A stretch of DNA of 64,000 nt from Antiquaquibacter soli (GTDB lineage: Bacteria > Actinomycetota > Actinomycetes > Actinomycetales > Microbacteriaceae): the NCBI RefSeq assembly GCF_030580675.1, contig NZ_JAUQUB010000004.1:1-64000 (forward strand), in the 5' to 3' direction. A model generated the notes under the pieces. That model worked only from the letters and a program-made list of their open reading frames with translations. It was not told the origin of the DNA and did not search any database. Position 1 is the first letter of the stretch. The number at the start of each line of letters is the position of its first letter. The translations under genes and the position numbers were made by a program. Below, piece by piece: positions 9,457 to 17,791 of this stretch.

Positions 9457-11094
9457 TTACCGCCACGTAACGAGCCACCAGTGGGCTCGGAGGTAGTCGT
9501 ACGGGATCTGGATGCCGGTCCACAGCGGCCAGAAGAATGCGCTCGCCGCCGTCGCGAGGGCCAGGAACACGAGTACGACACCGACTCCGCTCGATCGACG
9601 GTCGCGCGGATCATCCGGTCGTCCCAGAATGAGGCCGAGAACGAAGACGAGCGCGAGGATCAGGTACGGCTCGAACGCGATCGTATAGAACTGGAACACG
9701 GTGCGGTTCAGGTAGAGCAGCCACGGCAGGTAGCCCGCCGCGAGCCCCATGAGGATGAACCCCACGCGCCACTCGCGGAAGCGGACGAGCCGGTACACGA
9801 GATAGAAGACCGCCGCCGTCGCCGCCCACCAGATGAGCGGATTGGCGAGCCCCGTGATGGATGACCCGCAGAGGTCGGCCGTGCACCCGTTCTCGCCCGC
9901 TGCCGCGCCCTCGTAGAACATGCTCGTCGGACGGATCAGGAACAGCCATGTGAGCGGGTTGGCCTGGTAGCCGTGCGGCCGGTTCTCGCCGAGGTGGTAC
10001 GCGTACACGCTCGACTCGAAGTGCCACAGACTCTGGATGCTCAGCGGAACCCACGACAGGGCTCCGCCCCACGCGTTCCCGTCGCCCTCCGCCCAGTGCC
10101 GGTCGTACCCGTTGTCGGAGAGGAACCACCCGCTCCAGCTGGCGAGGTAGACGACGAGCGCGATCGGCACCATGAGCAGGAACGTGGTCGGCCCTTGCTT
10201 GAACACCGTCCCCGACGCCCAGAACTGGATGCCCGACCGTCGCCGCGCGAGGGCGTCCACCACGAGCGTGTACACCGCGAACGCGGCGAGGAAGTACAGC
10301 CCGCTCCACTTGACCGCGGCCGTCGCCCCGAACGCGATGCCCGCGGCGATGAGCCACGGCCGCCACCACAGCGCCGGCCCCCAGTCGGTCGGTCGCCCGG
10401 CCTCCTCCCGAGCCCGGATCCACGCGGCGAGTCGCACTCTGCTCCAGCGCCGATCGAGCAGCACGAACAGCACTCCGAGGAGGGCGAGGAACATCACCGA
10501 GTTGTCGAGCAGCGCGACGCGGCTCATCACGATCGCGTTGCCCTCGATCGCCATCAGGAACCCGGCGAGGGTGGCGAGCAGTTGCGAGCCGAACAGGAGC
10601 TTCGCGACGACCATGAGCAGCACGACGGCGAGGACTCCCACGAGCGCCGTCGTGATGCGCCAGCCCACCGGGTCGTCCGGGCCGAGCGCGAGCATCCCCG
10701 AGCCGATGATCCACTTGCCGAGCGGAGGGTGCACCACGAACGACGGGTCGGTCAGGAAGAATCCCGTGTCGCCGGCGTTGAAGCGCACGTCGGCCTCGGC
10801 GGGCCACTGGGCCTCGTAGCCGAGGTTCACGAGCGTCCAGGCATCCTTCACATAGAACGTCTCGTCGAAGACGAGGGATGCCGGGTGCCCCAGGTTCCAC
10901 AACCGGGTGACCGCCGCCACGACGACGACGAGTGCCGGAGCGAGCCAGCGCAGGACGCTCTGCGCCCGCAGCGACAGTCGCTCCCAGCGGTCGTCGAGCC
11001 AGGAGCCCGTGGGTCCCTCGAACCGCTCCGCGTCGCGCTCCACGGCTTCGGCGTCGGCTTCGAGAAGCTCGTCGAAGTCGGGGCGGTCGCTCAC
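9457..11094 (-). CDS. pmt: Protein O-mannosyltransferase (GT39)
   Basis: This 545-residue polytopic membrane enzyme transfers mannose from polyprenyl-phosphate-mannose to Ser/Thr residues of exported proteins. The sequence shows about ten membrane segments and the catalytic acidic pair Asp77-Glu78 in VFDETFYVKD, directly after the first membrane segment. HPPLGKWIIGSG and WKxSGLYF-type motifs of the family follow. The start is GTG 11094, 6 nt behind a TACCAT -10 element; an ATG further out runs into a stop after three codons. It lies divergent to rsmI, as in other actinobacteria. The large surface protein next door could be one of its substrates (inference). Confidence 0.9.
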   Translation of the reverse strand: MSDRPDFDELLEADAEAVERDAERFEGPTGSWLDDRWERLSLRAQSVLRWLAPALVVVVAAVTRLWNLGHPASLVFDETFYVKDAWTLVNLGYEAQWPAEADVRFNAGDTGFFLTDPSFVVHPPLGKWIIGSGMLALGPDDPVGWRITTALVGVLAVVLLMVVAKLLFGSQLLATLAGFLMAIEGNAIVMSRVALLDNSVMFLALLGVLFVLLDRRWSRVRLAAWIRAREEAGRPTDWGPALWWRPWLIAAGIAFGATAAVKWSGLYFLAAFAVYTLVVDALARRRSGIQFWASGTVFKQGPTTFLLMVPIALVVYLASWSGWFLSDNGYDRHWAEGDGNAWGGALSWVPLSIQSLWHFESSVYAYHLGENRPHGYQANPLTWLFLIRPTSMFYEGAAAGENGCTADLCGSSITGLANPLIWWAATAAVFYLVYRLVRFREWRVGFILMGLAAGYLPWLLYLNRTVFQFYTIAFEPYLILALVFVLGLILGRPDDPRDRRSSGVGVVLVFLALATAASAFFWPLWTGIQIPYDYLRAHWWLVTWR

Positions 11095-11100
11095 CCGCCC

Positions 11101-11106
11101 ATGGTA
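11101..11106 (-). promoter_or_regulatory. -10 box TACCAT for pmt
   Basis: TACCAT lies 6 nt before GTG 11094 on the minus strand, in the short divergent gap to rsmI. Confidence 0.45.
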
Positions 11107-11142
11107 CTTCGGCGTCTGAGGCGCGGGCCGATGGGAGGCCCG

Positions 11143-11973
11143 ATGGGAGAATGGGGCGTGATCATCCTCGCCGCCACGCCCATCGGCAACCTCGGCGACG
11201 CGTCGCGCCGGCTCATCGAGGCCCTCGCCAACGCCGAGGTGATCGCGAGCGAGGACACCCGCACGACCATCCACCTCATGCGCGCGCTCGGCGTCGAGAA
11301 CCGCCCCCGGCTCATCGCGCTCCACGAGCACAACGAGACGGAGAAGGCGGCCGAGCTCGTGGAGCTCGCGCGCGACGGCGACGTGCTCGTGCTCACCGAT
11401 GCGGGAATGCCCGCCATCAGCGACCCCGGTTTCCCGCTCGTCGCCGCGGCCGCGGCCGCCGGCGTGACGGTGACCGCGCTCCCCGGGCCGAGCGCCGTAC
11501 TGACCGCCCTCGCCGTGAGCGGGTTGCCCACCGACCGCTTCGTCTTCGAGGGCTTCCTGCCGAGAAAGGGCCGGGCGGCGCACCTGCGGTCGCTCGCGGC
11601 GGAGCCCCGCACCCTCGTCTTCTTCGAGTCGCCGCACCGGATCGCGGATGCCCTCGCCGACGTGGCTGCCGAGTTCGGGCCCGACCGCCGCGTCGCCGTG
11701 TGCCGCGAGCTCACCAAGCTCCACGAAGAGGTCGCGCGCGGCACGGCGGCCGAGCTCGCGGAGCGGTTCGCGGAGGGCACCCGGGGAGAGATCTGCCTCG
11801 TCGTCGAGGGGGCGCCGGCACGGGCATCCGACCTGCCGACCGCGCTCGCGGAGGTGCAGTCGCTCGTCGAGTCGGGCGTGCGCCTCAAGGATGCCGCTGC
11901 CGACGTCGCCGCGGCCACGGGGCTGCCCAAGCGCGAGCTGTACGAGGCGGCGCTCCGCGCTAGGCGGGAATGA
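11143..11973 (+). CDS. rsmI: 16S rRNA (cytidine-1402 2'-O)-methyltransferase
   Basis: The 276-residue tetrapyrrole-methylase-fold enzyme uses SAM to methylate the 2'-OH of C1402 in 16S rRNA. Diagnostic segments are ILAATPIGNLGDAS, SEDTRTT, LVLTDAGMPAISDPG, LPGPSAVLTAL and FEGFLPRKG. The start is uncertain: ATG 11143 has GGGAGG four bases upstream, whereas GTG 11158 would give the usual short N terminus VIILAATPIGN and also has GGGAGA in range. It is divergent from pmt, and its end overlaps the decayed vapC by 14 bp. Confidence 0.92.
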   Translation: MGEWGVIILAATPIGNLGDASRRLIEALANAEVIASEDTRTTIHLMRALGVENRPRLIALHEHNETEKAAELVELARDGDVLVLTDAGMPAISDPGFPLVAAAAAAGVTVTALPGPSAVLTALAVSGLPTDRFVFEGFLPRKGRAAHLRSLAAEPRTLVFFESPHRIADALADVAAEFGPDRRVAVCRELTKLHEEVARGTAAELAERFAEGTRGEICLVVEGAPARASDLPTALAEVQSLVESGVRLKDAAADVAAATGLPKRELYEAALRARRE

Positions 11974-12145
11974 CCGGGACGTCGTACGCGGCGATGCGTG
12001 AATCGCGCGTGACGACGGTGAGACTCACTGCCGAGACGAATACATCATTGGCGCCGCTCGCGATCGCCCGGCGGGCCGCGGAGTCCAATCGAACGTCAGC
12101 CGAGAGCCACCACAGAATGACGTGCGTGTTGAGCAGGAGTCTCAC
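11960..12145 (-). pseudogene. Decayed VapC-type PIN-domain toxin (internal deletion)
   Basis: The 61-codon frame begins with the normal VapC start (V)RLLLNTHVILWWLSADVR and then ANDVFVSAVSL. It passes without interruption into TVVTRDSRIAAYDVPVIPA, which is the C-terminal end of such toxins. Full-length family members have about 60-70 residues between these two blocks, holding the conserved Glu and second Asp of the active site. The middle has been lost by an in-frame deletion, so the protein cannot be an active RNase. The GTG start overlaps the stop of the antitoxin remnant. Confidence 0.75.
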
Positions 12146-12234
12146 TGCCCGTACCACTCTCCATCATCGTCCTCGGTGAAGGCGTCGAAATCGGGCGCGA
12201 TGCGAGCACGTCCGCGTAACGGTGTCGCGCGCAT
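12142..12234 (-). pseudogene. Remnant of a Phd/YefM-type antitoxin (C-terminal tail only)
   Basis: A 30-codon frame from ATG 12234 ends in RGRARIAPDFDAFTEDDDGEWYG. This looks like the toxin-binding C-terminal tail of Phd-type antitoxins (RGxxxIAxDFDAFxExx). The N-terminal DNA-binding domain is missing, and metG begins 17 bp upstream on the other strand. With the broken toxin next to it, this is best read as the scar of a vapBC-like module that metG borders. Confidence 0.6.
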
Positions 12235-12237
12235 CCG

Positions 12238-12243
12238 TAGACT
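12238..12243 (+). promoter_or_regulatory. -10 box TAGACT for metG
   Basis: TAGACT lies 7 nt before ATG 12251. It overlaps nothing but the edge of the antitoxin remnant. Confidence 0.5.
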
Positions 12244-12250
12244 TGACGTC

Positions 12251-13810
12251 ATGCCCGCCGGTGACTCCTTCTACATCACGACGCCGATCTTCTACGTCAA
12301 CGATGTGCCGCACATCGGCCACGCGTACACCGAGGTCGCTGCCGACGTGCTCGCCCGGTTCCACCGCCAGCGCGGGGACGACACGTGGTTGCTCACCGGC
12401 ACCGACGAGCACGGGCAGAAGATCCTGCGCACCGCCGTCGCGAACGACACCACTCCGCAGGCGTGGGCCGACCAGCTCGTCGAGAGCGCCTGGAAGCCGC
12501 TCCTCGAGACGATCGACATCCGCAACGACGACTTCATCCGCACCACCGAGCCGCGGCACGAGAAGGCCGTGGCGACCTTCCTGCAGCGGCTCTACGACGA
12601 CGGCCACATCTACTCGGGCGAGTACGAGGGCTACTACTGCGTCGGTTGCGAGGAGTACAAGCAGCCCGACGACCTGCAGCCCGGCGAAGGGGAGTTCCTC
12701 GGCGCGCTCGTCTGCAAGATTCACGGTCGCCCGGTCGAGATCCTCAAGGAGAAGAACTACTTCTTCCGCATGAGCGCGTTCGAGGACCGGCTGCTCGACC
12801 TCTACGAGACCCGGCCCGACTTCGTCCAGCCGGCGAGCGTGCGTAACGAGATCGTCCAGTTCGTCAAGCAGGGCCTCGCCGATCTGTCGATCTCCCGGTC
12901 GAGCTTCGACTGGGGCATCAAGGTCCCGTGGGACGAGTCCCACGTCGTGTACGTGTGGTTCGACGCGCTTCTCAACTACGTCACCGCGGTCGGCTACGGC
13001 GCCGACGACGAGCAGCTCGAGCGGCGCTGGCCGGCGGTGCACATCGTCGGCAAGGACATCGCGCGCTTCCACGCCGTGATCTGGCCGGCCATGCTCATGG
13101 CGGCCGACCTCGAGGTGCCGACGGCCGTGTTCGGCCATGGCTGGCTCCTCGTCGGCGGCGAGAAGATGTCGAAGTCGAAGCTCACCGGCATCGCGCCGGC
13201 GCAGATCACCGACACGTTCGGCTCGGATGCGTTCCGCTACTACTTCCTGTCCGCGATCACGTTCGGCCAGGACGGCTCGTTCTCGTGGGAGGACCTCAGC
13301 GCCCGCTACCAGGCGGAGCTCGCCAATGGCTTCGGCAACCTGGCCTCCCGCGTCATCGCGATGGTGATCAAGTACTTCGACGGAGCGGTGCCCGACGCTG
13401 CCGTGGATGCTCCGATCGCGGAGCTCGAGCGGAGCGCGACGGCCGCCGCGAACGCCGCGATCGACCGCTTCGCACTCGGCGAGTCGATCGCCGAGACGTG
13501 GAAGCTCGTGGATGCCCTGAACCTCTACATCACCGAGCAGGAGCCCTGGGCGCTCGCCAAGGACCCCGCGCAGCGCGACCGGCTCGAGGCCGTGCTCGCG
13601 ACCGCCGTGCACGGACTCGGCACCCTCGCAATCCTGCTCTCGCCCGTGCTCCCGCAGGCGACCGCTCGGCTCTGGCCCGCGGTCGGCGGCGAGGGGGAGG
13701 TGGATGCCCACCCCATCCACGAGGCATACTCGTGGAGCGGGAATGGAACGGTGACGGCTCTCGAGTCATCCCTGTTCCCCCGGATCGAAACGGCAGAGGA
13801 CGCAGGATGA
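12251..13810 (+). CDS. metG: Methionyl-tRNA synthetase
   Basis: This 519-residue class I aminoacyl-tRNA synthetase charges tRNA-Met. The HIGH signature is His21-His24 in VPHIGHAYTEV and the KMSKS loop is at about 305-309 in GGEKMSKSK. A metal-knuckle region with CVGC and a later CKIH is present near residue 130-160. A C-terminal anticodon-binding helix domain follows from about 370. The length fits actinobacterial MetG without an extra dimerisation domain. It heads the metG-tatD-rsmA unit, with tatD starting inside its stop codon. Confidence 0.96.
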   Translation: MPAGDSFYITTPIFYVNDVPHIGHAYTEVAADVLARFHRQRGDDTWLLTGTDEHGQKILRTAVANDTTPQAWADQLVESAWKPLLETIDIRNDDFIRTTEPRHEKAVATFLQRLYDDGHIYSGEYEGYYCVGCEEYKQPDDLQPGEGEFLGALVCKIHGRPVEILKEKNYFFRMSAFEDRLLDLYETRPDFVQPASVRNEIVQFVKQGLADLSISRSSFDWGIKVPWDESHVVYVWFDALLNYVTAVGYGADDEQLERRWPAVHIVGKDIARFHAVIWPAMLMAADLEVPTAVFGHGWLLVGGEKMSKSKLTGIAPAQITDTFGSDAFRYYFLSAITFGQDGSFSWEDLSARYQAELANGFGNLASRVIAMVIKYFDGAVPDAAVDAPIAELERSATAAANAAIDRFALGESIAETWKLVDALNLYITEQEPWALAKDPAQRDRLEAVLATAVHGLGTLAILLSPVLPQATARLWPAVGGEGEVDAHPIHEAYSWSGNGTVTALESSLFPRIETAEDAG

Positions 13811-14751
13811 GCGAGTGGGCGCAGCAACCGACCGAGTTGCATGTGCGCCAGCGGGAGCCCGACCCCTCTCGTGACCTCGACTACCCGCCGCTGCCCGAGG
13901 CGCTCTCCGTCAGCGTGTACGACAACCACACGCACCTCGAGATCTCGGACGGCACGCCGGGCAGCGAACTCGACTACCGCGAGCACCTCGATCGGGCATC
14001 CAGCGTCGGGGTGAAGGGCGTCGTGCAGGTCGGAGGCGACCTCGAGACCTCGAGGTGGTCCGCCCAGGTCGCCGAGCGCGAGCCGCGCGTGCTCGCGGCG
14101 GTCGCGCTGCACCCTAACGAGGTGCCCGGCTATGCGGCATCCGGAACACTGGATGCCGCGCTCGCCGAGATCGACGCCCTAGCCGCGCAGCCCCGCGTGC
14201 GTGCGATCGGCGAGACCGGCCTCGACTTCTTCCGCACCGGCGAGGACGGGCGCGACGCTCAGCTGCGGTCGTTCGAGGCGCACATCGCGATCGCCAAGAG
14301 CCACGGCATCGCCCTGCAGATCCACGACCGCGACGCCCACCAGGCCGTGATGGAGACGCTCATCCGGGTGGGCGCTCCCGAGAAGACGGTGTTCCACTGC
14401 TTCTCCGGCGACGCGGAGATGGCGCGATTCTGCGCCGACCAGGGCTGGTACCTGTCGTTCGCGGGAACGGTGACCTTCAAGAACGCCGCCTACTTGCGCG
14501 AGGCACTCGAGGCGATCCCGCGCGATCGCATCCTCGTGGAGACGGATGCCCCGTTCCTGACGCCGCACCCGTACCGTGGTCGGCCGAACTCGCCGTACCT
14601 CATCCCCACGACGCTGCGGGCCATGGCCGCCCACCTCGAGACGGACGTCACGATGCTCGCCGCCCAGATCTCGTCGACGACCGAAGAGGTATACGGTCAG
14701 TGGGACGAAGACCTCCCCGAGATCGTCGAGTCGCTGGACCGGCCCGAGTGA
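13807..14751 (+). CDS. tatD: TatD-family metal-dependent hydrolase
   Basis: The 314-residue TIM-barrel protein is a TatD-type metal-dependent DNase/hydrolase. Visible metal ligands are the HTH of YDNHTHLEI, the Glu of GETGLDFFR, the His of LQIHDRDAH, the His of VFHCFSGD and the Asp of LVETDAPFL. It has an N-terminal extension of about 35 residues rich in polar residues, which is usual in this order. The ATG overlaps the metG stop (ATGA). In mycobacteria an rpfB gene follows tatD; here rsmA follows directly. Confidence 0.92.
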   Translation: MSEWAQQPTELHVRQREPDPSRDLDYPPLPEALSVSVYDNHTHLEISDGTPGSELDYREHLDRASSVGVKGVVQVGGDLETSRWSAQVAEREPRVLAAVALHPNEVPGYAASGTLDAALAEIDALAAQPRVRAIGETGLDFFRTGEDGRDAQLRSFEAHIAIAKSHGIALQIHDRDAHQAVMETLIRVGAPEKTVFHCFSGDAEMARFCADQGWYLSFAGTVTFKNAAYLREALEAIPRDRILVETDAPFLTPHPYRGRPNSPYLIPTTLRAMAAHLETDVTMLAAQISSTTEEVYGQWDEDLPEIVESLDRPE

Positions 14752-15578
14752 CCCTCCTGGGTCCGGCCGAGATCCGCGATCTGGCCGCCCTGCTCGACCT
14801 TCAGCCGACGAAGAAGCTCGGTCAGAACTTCGTCATCGACGCGAACACGGTCCGGCGCATCGTGCGCGTCGCCGACGTCGCGCCGGGCGAGACCGTTGTG
14901 GAGGTCGGCCCCGGACTGGGGTCGCTCACCCTCGCGCTGCTCGAGGCGGGGGCATCCGTCGTCGCCGTCGAGATCGACGAGAGGCTCGCGCGCCAGCTGC
15001 CGGTGACCGTGTCGCAGCTGGTCCCGGATGCCCGGCTCACCGTCATCCGTGAGGACGCCCTTCGTGTCACCGAACTGCCCCACGACCCGACCGTCTTCGT
15101 CGCGAACCTGCCGTACAACGTGTCGGTGCCGGTGCTGCTGCACTTCATGGAGTCGTTCCCGACGATTTCGCGCGGCGTCGTCATGGTGCAGGCCGAAGTG
15201 GGGGAGCGCGTCGCCGCCGGCCCCGGCTCGAAGGTGTACGGGGCGCCGAGCGTGAAGTCGGCGTGGTACGGGTCGTTCTCGACCGCGGGCAAGGTGAGCC
15301 GGCAGGTGTTCTGGCCGGTGCCCAACGTCGACTCCATTCTCGTCCGGTTCGAGCGCGGGCCCGAGCCGGGCACCGAGGAGGAGCGCGTCGCGACGTTCGC
15401 GCTCGTGGACGCAGCTTTCGGGCAGCGCCGCAAGATGCTGCGCCAGTCGCTCGCGGGGGTGCTCGGTGATGCGGCAACCGCGACCGCTCGGCTCGAGGCA
15501 GCGGGCATCCCGCCGACGGCCCGCGGCGAGGAGCTCACCGTCGAGGACTACCTGAGGGTCGTTCGCGCGCTGCCGTGA
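14748..15578 (+). CDS. rsmA: 16S rRNA dimethyladenosine transferase
   Basis: This 276-residue SAM-dependent enzyme (KsgA) dimethylates A1518 and A1519 of 16S rRNA. The LGQNFVID entry motif, the SAM-binding VVEVGPGLGSLTLALL and the catalytic NLPYN (Asn120-Tyr123) are all present. The GTG start lies in the stop codon of tatD (GTGA), which shows translational coupling. The longer in-frame extension upstream has no support. Confidence 0.95.
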   Translation: MTLLGPAEIRDLAALLDLQPTKKLGQNFVIDANTVRRIVRVADVAPGETVVEVGPGLGSLTLALLEAGASVVAVEIDERLARQLPVTVSQLVPDARLTVIREDALRVTELPHDPTVFVANLPYNVSVPVLLHFMESFPTISRGVVMVQAEVGERVAAGPGSKVYGAPSVKSAWYGSFSTAGKVSRQVFWPVPNVDSILVRFERGPEPGTEEERVATFALVDAAFGQRRKMLRQSLAGVLGDAATATARLEAAGIPPTARGEELTVEDYLRVVRALP

Positions 15579-15609
15579 TCGGCTGGGGACAGCATCAGCC
15601 TCGCTCGCC

Positions 15610-15615
15610 TAGGGT
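15610..15615 (+). promoter_or_regulatory. -10 box TAGGGT for ispE
   Basis: TAGGGT lies 6 nt before ATG 15622, so ispE has its own promoter in the 43-bp gap after rsmA. Confidence 0.55.
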
Positions 15616-15621
15616 GGTCTC

Positions 15622-16557
15622 ATGACCGCCGAGGCCGCCCCGACGATGATCCACACGAGGGCGCCGGGCAAGATCAACGTCTTCCTGCAGGTCGGGGCGC
15701 TCGAGGACGACGGCTACCACGACGTCGCCATCGCCTACCAGGCCGTGTCGCTCTACGAAGACGTGCGCGCCTACCCCGCCGACGACTTCTCGGTCAGTGT
15801 CACGGGTACTGTCGAGCTCTCGCGAGTGCCCACGGACGGCTCGAACATCGCGATCCGCGCGGCGCGGCTGCTCGCCGCCCGCACCGGCTACCGCGGGGGA
15901 GTCCGACTCGAGATCGACAAGCACGTGCCCGTCACCGGCGGCATGGGCGGCGGGTCCGCGGATGCCGCGGCGACCCTCCTGGCGTGCGACGCGCTCTGGG
16001 GTACCGCCTTCCCTCGGGAGGACATGCTCGATCTCGCGGCCGAGCTCGGCGCCGACGTGCCGTTCGCCTTCACCGGCGGAACCGCGATCGGTACGGGCCG
16101 CGGCGACCAGCTGAGCCCAGCACTCGCGAAGGGCCAGTTCCACTGGGTGCTCGCGCTCGCCGACTTCGGCCTGTCGACGCCGGCGGTCTACCGCGAGCTC
16201 GACGAGCACCGGGCGCGGCACATCCAGGACATCTCGCCCGCCCCGGTCGCGCCGTCGGTCGACGCGAACGTGCTGCAGGCGCTGCGAGCGGGAGACCCGC
16301 ACATGCTGGCGGAGTGCCTCTACAACGACCTGCAGGCGCCGGCCATCCACCTCGAACCGTCGCTCGCCGACGTGCTCGAGCTGGGCGAGCGCAACGGCGC
16401 GCTCGCGGGCATCGTGTCGGGGTCGGGGCCGACGGTCGCGTTCCTCGCCGCGGACATCGATTCGGCGCTCGAGCTGCAGATCGCCTTGAGCGCCGCGCAG
16501 CTGACCGTCGTGCGCGCCACCGGGCCCGTCCACGGCGCCCGGATCGTCACCGACTGA
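15622..16557 (+). CDS. ispE: 4-diphosphocytidyl-2-C-methyl-D-erythritol kinase
   Basis: The 311-residue GHMP kinase phosphorylates the 2-hydroxyl of CDP-methylerythritol in the MEP isoprenoid pathway. It shows the N-terminal [12 protein letters not shown], the ATP-binding [12 protein letters not shown] and the C-terminal GSGPTVAFL motif in the order expected for the family. It completes the conserved rsmA-ispE order. Confidence 0.95.
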   Translation: MTAEAAPTMIHTRAPGKINVFLQVGALEDDGYHDVAIAYQAVSLYEDVRAYPADDFSVSVTGTVELSRVPTDGSNIAIRAARLLAARTGYRGGVRLEIDKHVPVTGGMGGGSADAAATLLACDALWGTAFPREDMLDLAAELGADVPFAFTGGTAIGTGRGDQLSPALAKGQFHWVLALADFGLSTPAVYRELDEHRARHIQDISPAPVAPSVDANVLQALRAGDPHMLAECLYNDLQAPAIHLEPSLADVLELGERNGALAGIVSGSGPTVAFLAADIDSALELQIALSAAQLTVVRATGPVHGARIVTD

Positions 16558-16558
16558 C

Positions 16559-16564
16559 TAGGTT
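16559..16564 (+). promoter_or_regulatory. -10 box TAGGTT for the DegT aminotransferase gene
   Basis: TAGGTT lies 6 nt before GTG 16571 and starts right after the ispE stop codon. It marks the start of a separate three-gene unit. Confidence 0.5.
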
Positions 16565-16570
16565 TAACTG

Positions 16571-17791
16571 GTGCCCATCCCGTTCTCGCTGCCGCTCATC
16601 GATGACGACGTCATCGCGGAGGTCAACGACGCGCTGACCAATACGGGCTGGTTGACGACGGGGCCGAAGGTGCGGCTCCTCGAAGCCGAGATCGGCGCGC
16701 TCACCGGAACCCCCGTGCTGTGCGTCAACTCGTGGACCTCCGGCGCGATGCTCATGCTGCGCTGGTTCGGCATCGGACCCGGCGACGAGGTCATCGTCCC
16801 CGCGTACACGTACAGCGCGACCGCCCTGTGCGCGATGAACATCGGTGCGACCGTCGTCATGGTCGATGTGCTCGACGACTTCACGATCGACCCGGAGAAG
16901 CTCGCCGCCGCGATCACCCCGCGCACCAAGGCGGTGCTGCCGGTCGACATCGGGGGGTGGCCTGCCGACTACGCGCGCATTCGCGAGGTCGTCGAGGATG
17001 CCCGCAGCCTCTTCGAGGCGGCCACCCCGCGGCAGCAGCAGCTCGGTCGCATCCTCGTCGTCGCCGATGCCGCGCACTCCATCGGCGCGGTCTACCGCGA
17101 TCGGCCCATCGGCCAGTGGGCGGATGCGACGGTCTTCTCGCTCCACTCCGTGAAGAACGTCACCACGGGCGAGGGCGGCGCCATCGCCCTGGCGCTCCCG
17201 GACCCGTTCGACAACGAGGCGGAGTACACCTTCCTCAAGGCGTTCGCGCTCAACGGGCAGAACAAGTCGGCGTTCGAGAAGAACCAGACGGGCGCCTGGC
17301 GCTACGACATCGTGGACCAGGGTCTCAAGGTCAACCTGCCGGACATCAACGCGGCGATCGGCCTCGCGCAGATGCGCAAGTACCCGGGGCAGCTCCTGCC
17401 GGATCGCAAGCGGATCTACGAGCGCTACCTCGCCGGGTTCGCGCACGACTCGTGGGCGCACCTGCGGCCGATCGTCGACGGCGACCGGGAGTCCAGCTGC
17501 CACCTCGCGATGCTGCGAGTCGACGGAGCCGACGAGCAGCGGCGGGATGCGATCATCCAGCACATCTCGGAGGCCGGCATCGGCGTCAACGTGCACTACA
17601 TCCCGATGGCGATGCTCACGCTGTTCCGGAACCGCGGTTACGACATCGCCGACTACCCGCAGACGTACCGCCTCTACTCGAACGAGATCACGCTGCCGCT
17701 GTACAACGGCCTGACCGACGCCCAGGTCGACGAGGTCGTCGCCGCTGTGCGGGCCGCGGTCGAGGCGACCGCTCCGGAGGCAAGCGCATGA
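16571..17791 (+). CDS. DegT/DnrJ/EryC1/StrS-family sugar aminotransferase
   Basis: This 406-residue PLP enzyme is of the family that aminates keto-sugar nucleotides. It shows the N-terminal LTNTGWLTTGP motif, VPAYTYSATALC, the DAAHSIGA loop and the PLP lysine Lys195 in FSLHSVKNVTTGEGG. The C-terminal half contains DINAAIGLAQMRK. The partner dehydratase-like gene follows with a 4-bp overlap, so the likely substrate is a 4-keto-6-deoxy-HexNAc nucleotide. That assignment is inference from the pair; the amino sugar made cannot be named. Confidence 0.85.
   Translation: MPIPFSLPLIDDDVIAEVNDALTNTGWLTTGPKVRLLEAEIGALTGTPVLCVNSWTSGAMLMLRWFGIGPGDEVIVPAYTYSATALCAMNIGATVVMVDVLDDFTIDPEKLAAAITPRTKAVLPVDIGGWPADYARIREVVEDARSLFEAATPRQQQLGRILVVADAAHSIGAVYRDRPIGQWADATVFSLHSVKNVTTGEGGAIALALPDPFDNEAEYTFLKAFALNGQNKSAFEKNQTGAWRYDIVDQGLKVNLPDINAAIGLAQMRKYPGQLLPDRKRIYERYLAGFAHDSWAHLRPIVDGDRESSCHLAMLRVDGADEQRRDAIIQHISEAGIGVNVHYIPMAMLTLFRNRGYDIADYPQTYRLYSNEITLPLYNGLTDAQVDEVVAAVRAAVEATAPEASA

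Noticed and set aside
6627-9470. Long open frame on the plus strand opposite the giant surface protein
   Set aside because: It is an antisense shadow caused by GC-rich third positions. It has no family motifs and is rich in Arg/Gly/Ala, while the minus-strand frame has a signal peptide, Ig repeats and membrane helices.
11131-11142. ATG 11131 as start of rsmI
   Set aside because: It would add MGGP without a better ribosome site. The GGGAGG at 11133-11138 lies after it and serves the ATG at 11143.
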